A DNA stretch of 28,979 bases from JBGSKY01 sp041740995 (GTDB lineage Bacteria > Planctomycetota > Planctomycetia > Pirellulales > Pirellulaceae): contig JBGSKY010000277.1 in NCBI GenBank assembly GCA_041740995.1, positions 1 through 28,979 on the forward strand. The letters are read 5' to 3'. A program made the translations under genes and the position numbers. The first letter of the stretch is position 1, and every line of letters starts with the position of its first letter. This document shows positions 16,453 to 24,409 of this stretch, one piece after another. The notes below the pieces were generated by a model. It saw only the letters and a list, made by a program, of their open reading frames with translations, was not told the DNA's origin and made no database searches.

Positions 16453-17511
16453 CTATCCTCGCACCAAGCCCGGTTTTACATCTAACGATAAATCATCGAA
16501 CGAACCGGCTTTAATTTTTTCCCAAGCGATTGCGCCCATGATCGCGTTGTCGGTGCACAGTTCACGATCGGCGAGCAATAGTTCGAACTTTTGTCGGTCA
16601 GCAAGCTCTTGCAGGGCGGCACGCAAACGTCGATTGGCGGCGACGCCTCCACCAACACATAAACGCGAAAGCCGTTCTCGCTTCATCGCTAATTTGCACT
16701 TACCGACGACGCAATCAATCACAGCTTGTTCGAACGAAGCGGCAAGATTGGCCACTTCCTCGGTCGATAAATGGCTGCTGTCGATCGTCGAACTTTGTGG
16801 CCCAGCGATGCAATAGCGGACGGCGGTTTTCAAGCCCGAAAAACTAAAGTCGAGTGTTTGCGCGTCCTTAAGCATTGGTCGCGGAAACTTATGCGCTGCC
16901 GCATCACCCGACTCAGCAAGCTTGGCAAGTTCTGGACCGCCAGGAAAGGGCAAGCCCAACATAGCGGCAACTTTGTCGAACGCTTCGCCCGCCGCGTCGT
17001 CGATCGTCGCCCCCAAAAGCTTCCACTGAGCGGCTGATTCGCAACGGTAGATATGCGTATGACCACCACTGACTATCAAACCAATGCACGGAAAAATCGA
17101 CTCTCGGCGCTGCATCTGACAAGCGTAGACATGAGCATGCAAGTGATTTACGCCGACCAGCGGTTTATCCCAAGCCAAACAAAGTCCCTTGGCGGTTGCA
17201 AGCCCGACGATCAACGAGCCTGGCAAACCTGGTTGCGTCGCTACCGCAATGGCAACCATGTCTTCAATAGTCACGTTGGCATCATGCATAGTTTTGCGCA
17301 GCACCGGAAGAAAGTTCTCCAAGTGCGCCCGCGCGGCAATCTCTGGCACTACGCCACCAAATCTTCCGTGCAGCAGTTCTTGCGTTGCGATGGTGCTTGC
17401 TAGCACGACTCCGTCACGGCGGATGATCGCAGCGGCTGTCTCATCGCAGGTGCTCTCCAGCGACAAAATATATTGTCGATCGAAACTGGCATTGTTCATG
17501 TCAGCGGTCAT
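16453..17511 (-). CDS. tsaD: tRNA N6-adenosine threonylcarbamoyltransferase
   Basis: Transfers the threonylcarbamoyl group to A37 of ANN-decoding tRNAs (t6A), working with TsaB and TsaE. Counting from ATG 17511 it has 352 residues, normal for the family. Signatures: LSLESTCDETAAAI at 17-30, GGVVPEIAARAH at 52-63, the metal-binding HLHAH at 123-127, SGGHTH near 150, the GEAFDKVAAMLGLPFPGGP nucleotide-site stretch, SFSGLKTAV, and the late CTDNAIMGA with its Asp ligand. The chosen ATG overlaps the stop of the upstream DUF4159 gene as ATGA. A longer in-frame reading to 17637 lies within that gene and adds unrelated Arg-rich sequence, so it is rejected. tsaB and tsaE are not in the window. Confidence 0.95.
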   Translation of the reverse strand: MTADMNNASFDRQYILSLESTCDETAAAIIRRDGVVLASTIATQELLHGRFGGVVPEIAARAHLENFLPVLRKTMHDANVTIEDMVAIAVATQPGLPGSLIVGLATAKGLCLAWDKPLVGVNHLHAHVYACQMQRRESIFPCIGLIVSGGHTHIYRCESAAQWKLLGATIDDAAGEAFDKVAAMLGLPFPGGPELAKLAESGDAAAHKFPRPMLKDAQTLDFSFSGLKTAVRYCIAGPQSSTIDSSHLSTEEVANLAASFEQAVIDCVVGKCKLAMKRERLSRLCVGGGVAANRRLRAALQELADRQKFELLLADRELCTDNAIMGAIAWEKIKAGSFDDLSLDVKPGLVRG

Positions 17512-19901
17512 TCCATCATCGCGGCCAAGATCATATTGATCCCGATCCGCGCCGCATCGTCGCGGAGATAGCCGCGGCATTGCGTGACGCCTTGCGATTC
17601 GAGTGCGCAACTTAGATCGTAAATTGAAAATAGGCAAACAGTCCGCTGTCGAAAAACCAAGCGTTCCAGAACCGGCGGCCCTTCTCGCCGCGCCGTCGCG
17701 ACCGGACCCGCTGCGGCTGGGTCGTTAAGTGTAACGTTTCGGATATCGAAACCACCGTATTGGCTGGTTAAAACCGGATCGCTCGCACCGACGGGCACCC
17801 AAGTCGCTTCGGGCAGTATCCGAGCTAATTCGGATTTCAACGATTCAGTAAATTGATCGCTCGCACAAATACTGTCGCCTAACAGCACGCCGCCGTTTTC
17901 GAAAAATGTTCGCAACGCCGCTCGATCGGATTCGGAATACTCAAATACATTCCGACCGTGAATGTACAGCATCGTCACTTCGGCAATGCCATCGCCAGAG
18001 GGCGTGATGAGCGGCGATTCGTTATCGATAAGTGTCGGGATGCTCGCACCAAATGCAGTGAGCAAATTGCGAATCGCTTTGGGCGTCTCATTGTCGCCGC
18101 CAGCATGTCGCAATCTCGGAAGCCGCAACGTTCCACGAACGATATCGATTGACTCACTCTTGTCCAGCTCGACCAGCGGTTTTTCGAATCGATTCTTCAG
18201 CTCGCGACCAGTCGCATATGTCACTACATTTAGACCAACAGCAGTTGCTTCATCAAGTTCCGCAAGTACCTTTGGCGACGCCTCCAATGGCACGCCGTAG
18301 GCCCGATGCAACTCCCAACGGCACGCCAGTGAGATAGGCGAATAGATGACCGCAGTCCGACAACAAGATTCGATACCATACAGCCAAAAATCATCAGGCA
18401 AACGTCCAACGTCGATCGGTACTTGCGCTGACCAAACTGGATGCGAGCGATCTAACTTTCGCATTTCAGTCCCAAACAGTTCGGCCATCAACGCGGTGAA
18501 CGACTTTTCAAATGCGGACCCATCGCAGCCGTTTCCGTTACGAGCCTCAGCAAATATAAATCCGCCTTGTTCAACATATTCTTTGAGTACCGATTTCGTT
18601 TTTGCTGTTGGTTGAAAGCGTTCGGAACCGCTGATAAAAAGCACTGGGCTTTCAAGAAGATCTGTCACTTCGGCCTCACCAAGCGTAACGCTTTGCCAAG
18701 CCAAATCGCGTTTCCACGCTTGTTCGATATGACCATTCAAGTTGTTGACGGCGTGGTCGTGATGCTTAAATGAAAACTGGTCTTGTAATCGTGGTAGTTC
18801 GTCTTCGGCCAAACGTGCCCGAGCGATCACAATTTGTCGTCGCCCTTTGGATAGAAACAACACCGCCAATGCCGTTGGCGTCACTGCATTGGCGGCACTG
18901 TCATTGATATTTCCCTGCGTCGCGTCTTGATTTCGGAGCACCTCTGCACAGCCTTCACGATACCAATCGCGATTATTGATCATTCGCTTGCCGGTTAGCC
19001 GTCCAACCCTCTCAAGTCCGTACAGGTAATAGCTCCAGTAACTGCCGTTTGGGTTACTGCTAATCTGGAAGTTATGAGAAAGCCATTGAAACCCTAATTC
19101 TGCTTTACGCACTTCGACTTCTTCGGCCCCACAGCAAGCAATTGCATCTCCATTGATTTGCACATCAGCAATTTGAGCTGCTTCTTCGGCCATGAGTAAC
19201 GAAGCGATGCCCGCACAAGTCATAGAACCGGTGACCGAAAAATTGTTGTAGCCCCAACCGCCAACGTAACGCGGGTCAGGATTGACGCCCCGCTGGCCCA
19301 AAAATTGACGCTTGTTCCAGTAACCGGCAATGGCCAGCAACGTCTCGCGCGGTACGCTGATCCCCGCTCGCTGAGCGTCCCACATCGCCAGCGCAGCAAA
19401 CTGGCTGTTGGACGGATCGGTCGTGCCGGTTCGCCGGCAATCATAGCCCCAGCCACCAGCGCTTTCTCCTTTTTCGGTTTGCGATTCAATCAACAAATCG
19501 ACCAATCGGCGTATTCGCGGCAGATCGCGATTCGGTTCGGCCAAGCAAAACACCATGACTTGCAACGACGTTTCATAAACCAACGTCGGACGACTGGCTC
19601 GCAGATATTCTAATCCGCGTTGAATGTCCGGCGACTGGACCGGCGAGCCCGCATTTAGCAACGCAAGCAGCACCAGTGCGGTCTGTCCTGTCCCATTGGT
19701 TTCATAGCCGCGCCAATGCCCGTCGTTCTTGTCTTGTTGGCTAATTAGATATCGAGTGGCCCGTTTCAAAGCCAGCTCGACGTCAGCTGCGGTCAATTCA
19801 TTTTTCTCAGCCGCCGCGCATCGCTGCCAGATCGCTAACGGATGGATGATTACAGCAGTGAGGACAAAAGTCGCTGCAATTCTTATCAAGAGTTGTTGCA
19901 T
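17508..19901 (-). CDS. Exported squalene-cyclase-like repeat protein with two tandem DUF4159 domains
   Basis: A 797-residue protein with a signal peptide (about 1-31, ending CAAA). Residues 40-350 form an alpha/alpha toroid of the prenyltransferase/squalene-cyclase type: repeats such as TGQTALVLLALLNAG (71-85), GWGYDCRRTGTTDPSNSQFAALAMWDA (150-176), GGWGYNNFSVTGSMTCAGIASL (214-235) and SYWSYYLYGLERVG (287-300). No catalytic DXDD is seen, so a binding role is more likely than cyclisation. Two DUF4159-like, glutamine-amidotransferase-like domains follow: one at about 405-565 (PVLFISGSERF, FIFAEA) and one at about 585-797 (TMLYIHGRNVF, VLLGDS). The gene overlaps tsaD by 4 nt. Domain pairing is known in planctomycetes; the role is unknown. 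Confidence 0.85.
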   Translation of the reverse strand: MQQLLIRIAATFVLTAVIIHPLAIWQRCAAAEKNELTAADVELALKRATRYLISQQDKNDGHWRGYETNGTGQTALVLLALLNAGSPVQSPDIQRGLEYLRASRPTLVYETSLQVMVFCLAEPNRDLPRIRRLVDLLIESQTEKGESAGGWGYDCRRTGTTDPSNSQFAALAMWDAQRAGISVPRETLLAIAGYWNKRQFLGQRGVNPDPRYVGGWGYNNFSVTGSMTCAGIASLLMAEEAAQIADVQINGDAIACCGAEEVEVRKAELGFQWLSHNFQISSNPNGSYWSYYLYGLERVGRLTGKRMINNRDWYREGCAEVLRNQDATQGNINDSAANAVTPTALAVLFLSKGRRQIVIARARLAEDELPRLQDQFSFKHHDHAVNNLNGHIEQAWKRDLAWQSVTLGEAEVTDLLESPVLFISGSERFQPTAKTKSVLKEYVEQGGFIFAEARNGNGCDGSAFEKSFTALMAELFGTEMRKLDRSHPVWSAQVPIDVGRLPDDFWLYGIESCCRTAVIYSPISLACRWELHRAYGVPLEASPKVLAELDEATAVGLNVVTYATGRELKNRFEKPLVELDKSESIDIVRGTLRLPRLRHAGGDNETPKAIRNLLTAFGASIPTLIDNESPLITPSGDGIAEVTMLYIHGRNVFEYSESDRAALRTFFENGGVLLGDSICASDQFTESLKSELARILPEATWVPVGASDPVLTSQYGGFDIRNVTLNDPAAAGPVATARREGPPVLERLVFRQRTVCLFSIYDLSCALESQGVTQCRGYLRDDAARIGINMILAAMME

Positions 19902-20006
19902 TGTTGAACGCTCATTGAAACCAGCGGCGAACTTCCTGACACCATTGCTACATTTATCACACGGGCAGGCGTTAAAAAGGAGACGAGCGGTCGCTAGGAG
20001 ACCTAA

Positions 20007-20498
20007 TTACAACGCTGAAGTTTCTGCGATGACGGGCGCTGTTGTCACGATCTCTGGGACACCACGGATTTTCAAGTAGCCGCTGATTGCAACAATCACT
20101 GCTGCCATTAGCACAATCGCAGTCAACCACTTACCGCGTGCATCACGAATAAATTGCAGTTTCGTCGATCGCCCAACCAAAGCCGCTGCCAAAAAGAAGA
20201 TTGCAAACGCAAGCAACATTTTGATGCCGATCAACATGTGATACGGCCCGTCACCTTTATGCTTAGGCATTGCTTGAAAATAGTTATAAAATCCGGTCAC
20301 CAACATCAGCAGCGTACCAATCGTAACAAACCGCTTCCAATAGGTCGTAATGCCGGCCATCAATTTAGCTCTTGCATCAGCGTCCAACGCTTTTGCAGCT
20401 GGCAAAAGTGCGAAAAGCGAAAAGACTGATCCGCCAATCAGACAAATGGCGGTTCCAACGTGGAAGATTCGAGAAATGACTTCGATCGGAAAATTCAT
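20007..20498 (-). CDS. Four-helix integral membrane protein, CopD-like
   Basis: A 163-residue protein with four predicted transmembrane helices at about 10-32, 52-72, 83-105 and 121-142. Conserved-looking polar residues sit inside or beside them: H14 (IFHVG), YWKRF (48-52) and HMLIGIK (86-92). This pattern recalls the CopD/HemJ-like membrane-protein superfamily, where histidines and lysines bind haem or copper. The match is by pattern only, and I would not name a ligand. No Shine-Dalgarno precedes the ATG. The gene follows the alpha/beta hydrolase gene on the same strand after 233 nt and has its own upstream 27-bp element. Confidence 0.65.
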   Translation of the reverse strand: MNFPIEVISRIFHVGTAICLIGGSVFSLFALLPAAKALDADARAKLMAGITTYWKRFVTIGTLLMLVTGFYNYFQAMPKHKGDGPYHMLIGIKMLLAFAIFFLAAALVGRSTKLQFIRDARGKWLTAIVLMAAVIVAISGYLKIRGVPEIVTTAPVIAETSAL

Positions 20499-20539
20499 GA
20501 GGGAATAACTGAGGGCTGAAAGTTAAGTGTTGAAAGATT

Positions 20540-20566
20540 CTTCAAAGATAGCAGAAACGGCCAATT
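20540..20566 (-). repeat. 27-bp upstream element, copy B
   Basis: Lies 41 nt upstream of the small membrane-protein start at 20498. It matches copy A (9396-9422) at 23 of 27 positions, with an identical 14-mer at 20551-20564. On the minus strand it contains a -10-like TATCTT, which copy A replaces with GATTTT. Confidence 0.4.
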
Positions 20567-20731
20567 CGAACTATCGCTAACCAAATTTGACATGGCATTT
20601 CCGCTGATCAAACGGTTTACTTTGGCTGAAGGCTGTTAGGCTCGACCGAGTCACGGAAACCGGAGCCAACGCTCGACGGCTGATCTTACAGCACGAAAAG
20701 TAGACAAGCCCAGCCAAAATCGAGCTTGCGA

Positions 20732-21664
20732 TTAAACATCTAGCTTGGTGACGATTAAGTTGGCTAGATCTGCTCGCTGTCCATCGTAGTTATGTCCTGC
20801 CCCCGAAACAACATCGATGCTGTGAGCTGGTTTGTCGGCCAGCAAGTCAGCAAGTTTTCGATCGCAATCAGCGAAATTTTGCCGTATTCCGCGGACTTCC
20901 CGTTCACCGAAAATCCAACTCGCGTGATCGATCGAATGAGCCCAAGCGAGATAGTCATAGCGACTGTGCGAACCGTATTTGTCCAGGAAAGTCGAAGCGG
21001 TAATTGTTAGTGGCTGCGGGAATCGAATTTGAAGCAATCGGTCTGGCTCTCCGGCCGCCAATGCCGCTTCGGCCAACGCTAAATCTGTCCGATAGCCCGC
21101 GCCATAGCGAACGTCTTGTAACATCGACGGCTGATGCAATCGCGGCGGTGAAATCAAGATGAGCTTCTCGGGCTGAGGAGCAGAATCGGTTGACTTCGCG
21201 TTTTCAATTGCGAAGAAAGCCGACTTGATCGCGCCAAGTGAATGTCCTAACAAACCGATGCGCCGAAAGCCAGCGCGATGCGCAAATTTTGTCCAGGCTG
21301 CCAAGTCGATGACGCACTCGCTGATCGACTCAAAGGCCGAACCAACCAAACTCGCCAATGCACCGGAACTCGCAAAGGCAATCTGGTCATGTCCCCGCGT
21401 GTTAACTCGCAGCGTCGCCGCTCCGCGTTGACGGATCGCAAATGCAAGCGATTTTAATAGCGACGAAGAGTAAAAATTGCCAGCCACCCCGTGCACGATG
21501 ATCCACAAATTGCAAGGCTCATCCTGTGATCGGGGGGCCAGCGGACTGTCCAGCGCAACCGTTGGCAACTGCAGGAACCCATTTAATCGCAAGCCATCCT
21601 GGCATTGCACTTCGACTAATCGTCCAGAATCATCCGTCGCTAAATTCAAACCATCCAAGCTCAT
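20732..21664 (-). CDS. Alpha/beta hydrolase
   Basis: A 310-residue serine hydrolase of unknown substrate. The oxyanion-hole strand is IIVHGVAGNFYSS (55-67). The nucleophile elbow is GHSLG at 140-144 with S142. A late GAGHNYDGQ gives the catalytic His (H291). An acid residue would lie in the strand before it, but I cannot choose one. The sequence around RGAATLRVNTRGHD (80-93) is typical of carboxylesterase-like members. No signal peptide is seen, so it is cytosolic. It starts 10 nt after the stop of the ankyrin lipoprotein gene, so the two are surely co-transcribed. Confidence 0.85.
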   Translation of the reverse strand: MSLDGLNLATDDSGRLVEVQCQDGLRLNGFLQLPTVALDSPLAPRSQDEPCNLWIIVHGVAGNFYSSSLLKSLAFAIRQRGAATLRVNTRGHDQIAFASSGALASLVGSAFESISECVIDLAAWTKFAHRAGFRRIGLLGHSLGAIKSAFFAIENAKSTDSAPQPEKLILISPPRLHQPSMLQDVRYGAGYRTDLALAEAALAAGEPDRLLQIRFPQPLTITASTFLDKYGSHSRYDYLAWAHSIDHASWIFGEREVRGIRQNFADCDRKLADLLADKPAHSIDVVSGAGHNYDGQRADLANLIVTKLDV

Positions 21665-21674
21665 TCATTCACTT

Positions 21675-22307
21675 TCATTTATTTTGACCGAGCAGCATTG
21701 TTGTTTCACGATGTCCGCGTCGTTGGGCAAAATCGAGCGCGGATTCACCGTCGATATCGGTCATTGAAGCGTCGGCCCCTTGGTCAAGCAGCAATTTACA
21801 AACCGCGGTGTGCCCTTCGCCGGCAGCAAACATCAGCGGCGTCCAATGTTCGCCGCTATCGATCGCGTTTATTTCCGCTTTGGCATCGAGCAAACGTTGA
21901 ACTGTGGCTACATTCGGCAATGTCGAAGCGTACATCAAAGCCGTCCGTTGGATATTGTCCCGCGCATCGATCTCAGCGCCTTCGGCAATCAAATATTCGA
22001 CAATAGCCGTGTGGCCGTTGAACGCCGCGAGCATTAAAGCGGTTCGATCGTCTTCGCCTTTTGCGTCAACCGCTAGTCCCTGACTCCGCGCCAGCTTGAC
22101 GATTGCCACATCACCTTCAAGAGCCGCTTCCAAATACGCGTCAACTGTGACCTTTGCGAGCGACTGCATCGGCTCCGCCGGTTTCGCAACTTCAGAACTC
22201 GTCGAATCCGATAGCGTTTCCGGCTGTTTTAATTTCGCTTCGCAACCAACGACTGCTAGGAGGACCAAAATAAGTAGCTGTTGAAACGAATTGTTCAGGC
22301 GGTGCAT
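21675..22307 (-). CDS. Ankyrin repeat lipoprotein
   Basis: A 210-residue exported protein. The N-terminus is a lipoprotein signal: hydrophobic residues 11-20, then a VVGC lipobox with C22 as the lipid-modified residue. A short linker rich in Glu, Ser and Pro leads to four or five ankyrin repeats from about residue 60 (YLEAALEGDVAIVKLARSQG; TALMLAAFNGHTAIVEYLIAEG; TALMYASTLPNVATVQRLLDA; TPLMFAAGEGHTAVCKLLLDQG; SALDFAQRRGHRETTMLL). It would be a membrane-tethered, periplasm-facing protein-binding module. It forms a tight pair with the downstream alpha/beta hydrolase gene. It shares only the repeat type with the cytosolic ankyrin protein at 15517-16350. Confidence 0.87.
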   Translation of the reverse strand: MHRLNNSFQQLLILVLLAVVGCEAKLKQPETLSDSTSSEVAKPAEPMQSLAKVTVDAYLEAALEGDVAIVKLARSQGLAVDAKGEDDRTALMLAAFNGHTAIVEYLIAEGAEIDARDNIQRTALMYASTLPNVATVQRLLDAKAEINAIDSGEHWTPLMFAAGEGHTAVCKLLLDQGADASMTDIDGESALDFAQRRGHRETTMLLGQNK

Positions 22308-22327
22308 TGGGTTGCTCTTTATTTGTG

Positions 22328-22345
22328 TCGGCAGGATCCTGCCGA
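22328..22345. terminator. Perfect 18-bp palindrome between thioesterase and ankyrin lipoprotein genes
   Basis: TCGGCAGGATCCTGCCGA is fully self-complementary and would fold as a GC-rich 7-bp stem with a GATC loop. On the minus strand it is 64 nt past the thioesterase stop and 20 nt before the ankyrin lipoprotein start. There is no U-tract, so it may be a Rho-assisted end, an RNA stabiliser, or a protein-binding site. Confidence 0.4.
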
Positions 22346-22409
22346 ATGGCTGAGGCGGTTTGTCTCGGCGATGTGAGTCATCGAGTTTTGTAGAGACCGG
22401 AAGAGATAA

Positions 22410-22952
22410 CTAGAATTTCGGTGAATTAGCGACAAGGTACGCCGCTAGACCTTCGCGTATCGTAGCTGGAATCTCAGCCGATTGCATCGTGTGACCGGCG
22501 CGAATTGCGCAGCAGACGGTCGTGAATCGACCTGTACAAATCGTTCCACTCTCCAGTTCATCATCACCGCGTTCACCGATCGAATGTGCAGTTTGTACTG
22601 AACACTGTTGTTTTGGACACCGGCGAATCGTGAATTGGTAAGTCACGCTTGAACGGCCAAGCCGTTCGACTGCCACAGCCACATCGAGCAGGTCTTCGAA
22701 ATAGGCGACCGATTGAAATTCGCTCTCGACGCGAACACGGGGCCAAGAGAGCACCACCGCATCGGTAATCGCATCGCTTTGCGTCTTCGAATCGTTGCAA
22801 TTAACTCGCGGCATTACAGAGGTGCCAAGCTGACGCAGCAGCGCATGTTCAGCAGACTCCATGTAACGAATCATGGCTGTAAAATGAACGATGCCAGCGG
22901 CGTCAGTGTCTGCAAATTCAACCAACCGGCGATAATGAAATGTCTGATGCAA
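22410..22952 (-). CDS. Hotdog-fold acyl-CoA thioesterase (YbgC/4HBT family)
   Basis: Hydrolyses acyl- or aroyl-CoA thioesters; substrate unknown. 180 residues. The family active-site motif is VEFADTDAAGIVHF at 11-24 with the catalytic Asp (D17). The second conserved region is PRVRVESEFQSVAYFEDLLDVAVAVERLGRSSVTYQF, ending the hotdog sheet. The start is the TTG at 22952: a stop lies six codons upstream, no ATG is available before the active site, and the length before the motif matches the family. An insertion of about 20 residues near position 105-125 (RRCPKQQCSVQTAHSIGERG) adds two cysteines. It lies downstream of mfnB on the same strand, possibly in one transcription unit. Confidence 0.85.
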   Translation of the reverse strand: MHQTFHYRRLVEFADTDAAGIVHFTAMIRYMESAEHALLRQLGTSVMPRVNCNDSKTQSDAITDAVVLSWPRVRVESEFQSVAYFEDLLDVAVAVERLGRSSVTYQFTIRRCPKQQCSVQTAHSIGERGDDELESGTICTGRFTTVCCAIRAGHTMQSAEIPATIREGLAAYLVANSPKF

Positions 22953-22992
22953 AACTCTGATTCTTCAATCGAAACCAACGCTAAAGCGGAGC

Positions 22993-23295
22993 TCAGCGGA
23001 CGGGCAGCGGCGGTGTTGCGTATTTCTCGGCCGGAGTTTTCCAGAGATTGCGAAACCACATCGGCATCTTGTTGCGATGGTCGGTTGGATTGGAGCCTTC
23101 CGCCTCGATGGTATCCAGCCGCGTACATTCCATCCGCATTGGCCCATAGCAATAATTAAATTGTTCAATGAACTCATTGCTCGCGTCCGGAATACATACC
23201 GCACCGACGACCTTGGTACCTTGAACGATTATTCCAGACGGTTTTCCGCGATCGCTTCCAGATGACACTTTACTGACCCCAATTAAGAATCGCAA
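22993..23295 (-). CDS. Possible small protein between mfnB and the thioesterase
   Basis: An open frame of up to 100 residues, with balanced codon use and a plausible soluble sequence (KVVGAVCIPDASNEFIEQF; KMPMWFRNLWKTPAEKY). Spacing fits an operon: 57 nt after mfnB and 40 nt before the thioesterase. Weak points are that the start would be TTG 23295 or GTG 23268, no good ribosome site is seen, and no family is recognised. The frame continues upstream in phase to the mfnB stop codon. Confidence 0.4.
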   Translation of the reverse strand: MRFLIGVSKVSSGSDRGKPSGIIVQGTKVVGAVCIPDASNEFIEQFNYCYGPMRMECTRLDTIEAEGSNPTDHRNKMPMWFRNLWKTPAEKYATPPLPVR

Positions 23296-23352
23296 CGAAT
23301 CAATAGTAACGTCCAGCGAAGACGCAAAACGAAATTTTTGACTACTGATGTT

Positions 23353-24132
23353 TCAAAGCCACAGATCCGCCAGAGACTTTAGTCTATCAGGGTCGAGGGC
23401 GTTCACGCGAGTCTCTTGTTTGCAAATTGCCGAACGAATCCCAACTATTTTCGCGCCAGTTTGCCAAATCGGATTTAGGTCCGCAAGCCGCAAACCGCCA
23501 GCGACCATGACTGAGATATTTTGATTGCGAGCTTCCCTGATCATTTCGCTGACACTCTCAAGTGACAGATGCGATAAGGTCGAACGGCCATCTTTGATTG
23601 CAGTGTCGATCAAGACCGAACGTATCGCACACTGATTTGCAAACTCCAGCAGCGTTGACCAACTTGTGGCGCTACCGCAATATTTGTCGGCGTAATAAGT
23701 CAGGACCCATCGGTCTGCAACCTCGCTTGACTGTCGCAAATAGTCAAGCCGCCTTCGATTGGCAATCAGTTCTTCTAAGTCCGGCACGCCGATCTTTAGC
23801 ATCGAGAATCTGGCAGCATGCTGTACCGAAATCGCGAGACTGGCTTCCGGTGCAAAATCACCGATCGCCACGCTCAGAAACGGAACTACTGCCCGCTCTA
23901 AATCGGCGGCCAATTCGTCAAACACTTGCAAAAAACGCTCGATGGTCGCATGGTTTGGACATCCCAGCGAACCAGTCGTTGGATCTTTCAGATCAATCCA
24001 ACAGCCTGGCAAACCACCCAAAACAGCAAGTTCGTCAGCGTTCTGAAGGCTGATCAGCGTCGCCGACTGGGGCAGACTCGCTGTGCCAGTACGAATATTG
24101 CGTGGACCGTCAATAATATGGGACTGATTCAA
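23353..24132 (-). CDS. mfnB: (5-formylfuran-3-yl)methyl phosphate synthase
   Basis: First committed enzyme of methanofuran synthesis: condenses two glyceraldehyde-3-phosphate into the furan phosphate. It is a TIM-barrel enzyme with Schiff-base lysines. Family marks are visible: WIDLKDPTTGSLG (45-57, K49), VAIGDF (88-93), LKIGVPDLEEL (112-122, K113), YYADKY (146-151) and LIDTAIKDGRSTL (174-186, K180), then MVAGGLRLADL. The order and spacing fit the archaeal-type catalytic Lys set. The 259 residues include about 25 extra at the N-terminus. The start is TTG 24132, preceded by GGCGGAAAG at good spacing. Planctomycetes keep methanofuran for H4MPT-linked formaldehyde oxidation, so the gene implies that pathway elsewhere in the genome. 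Confidence 0.88.
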   Translation of the reverse strand: MNQSHIIDGPRNIRTGTASLPQSATLISLQNADELAVLGGLPGCWIDLKDPTTGSLGCPNHATIERFLQVFDELAADLERAVVPFLSVAIGDFAPEASLAISVQHAARFSMLKIGVPDLEELIANRRRLDYLRQSSEVADRWVLTYYADKYCGSATSWSTLLEFANQCAIRSVLIDTAIKDGRSTLSHLSLESVSEMIREARNQNISVMVAGGLRLADLNPIWQTGAKIVGIRSAICKQETRVNALDPDRLKSLADLWL

Positions 24133-24409
24133 GATTCACTTTCCGCCGTAGAGATTTGAATCTGCATTTTAGCCGGGCGATAACTGGTTAGGCGAGGGGA
24201 AATTCGAATCCGGACCGCTAGCAAATCTGGATGTAATGACGGTTAGGGCGGTTCCGACTGGGGCTGAGAATCCGGCCTAGCGTTGCAAAATTGTGCATTT
24301 GACGTCAGAAATGACAGTCCAGATGTTGTGCGATTTCGCAATCCCGATTACAAGTTGCTGACGCGAAACGAGTTTTTATCCCTTTGACTAGCTGCGCCAT
24401 TCATCTCGC

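Noticed and set aside
17512..17637. Upstream extension of the tsaD frame
   Set aside because: It overlaps the end of the DUF4159 gene and encodes Arg-rich sequence foreign to TsaD; the ATG at 17511 gives the normal length.
22713..23159. A 148-codon plus-strand frame opposite the thioesterase
   Set aside because: Most of it is antisense to the conserved thioesterase active-site region, and its translation is low in complexity and without family resemblance.
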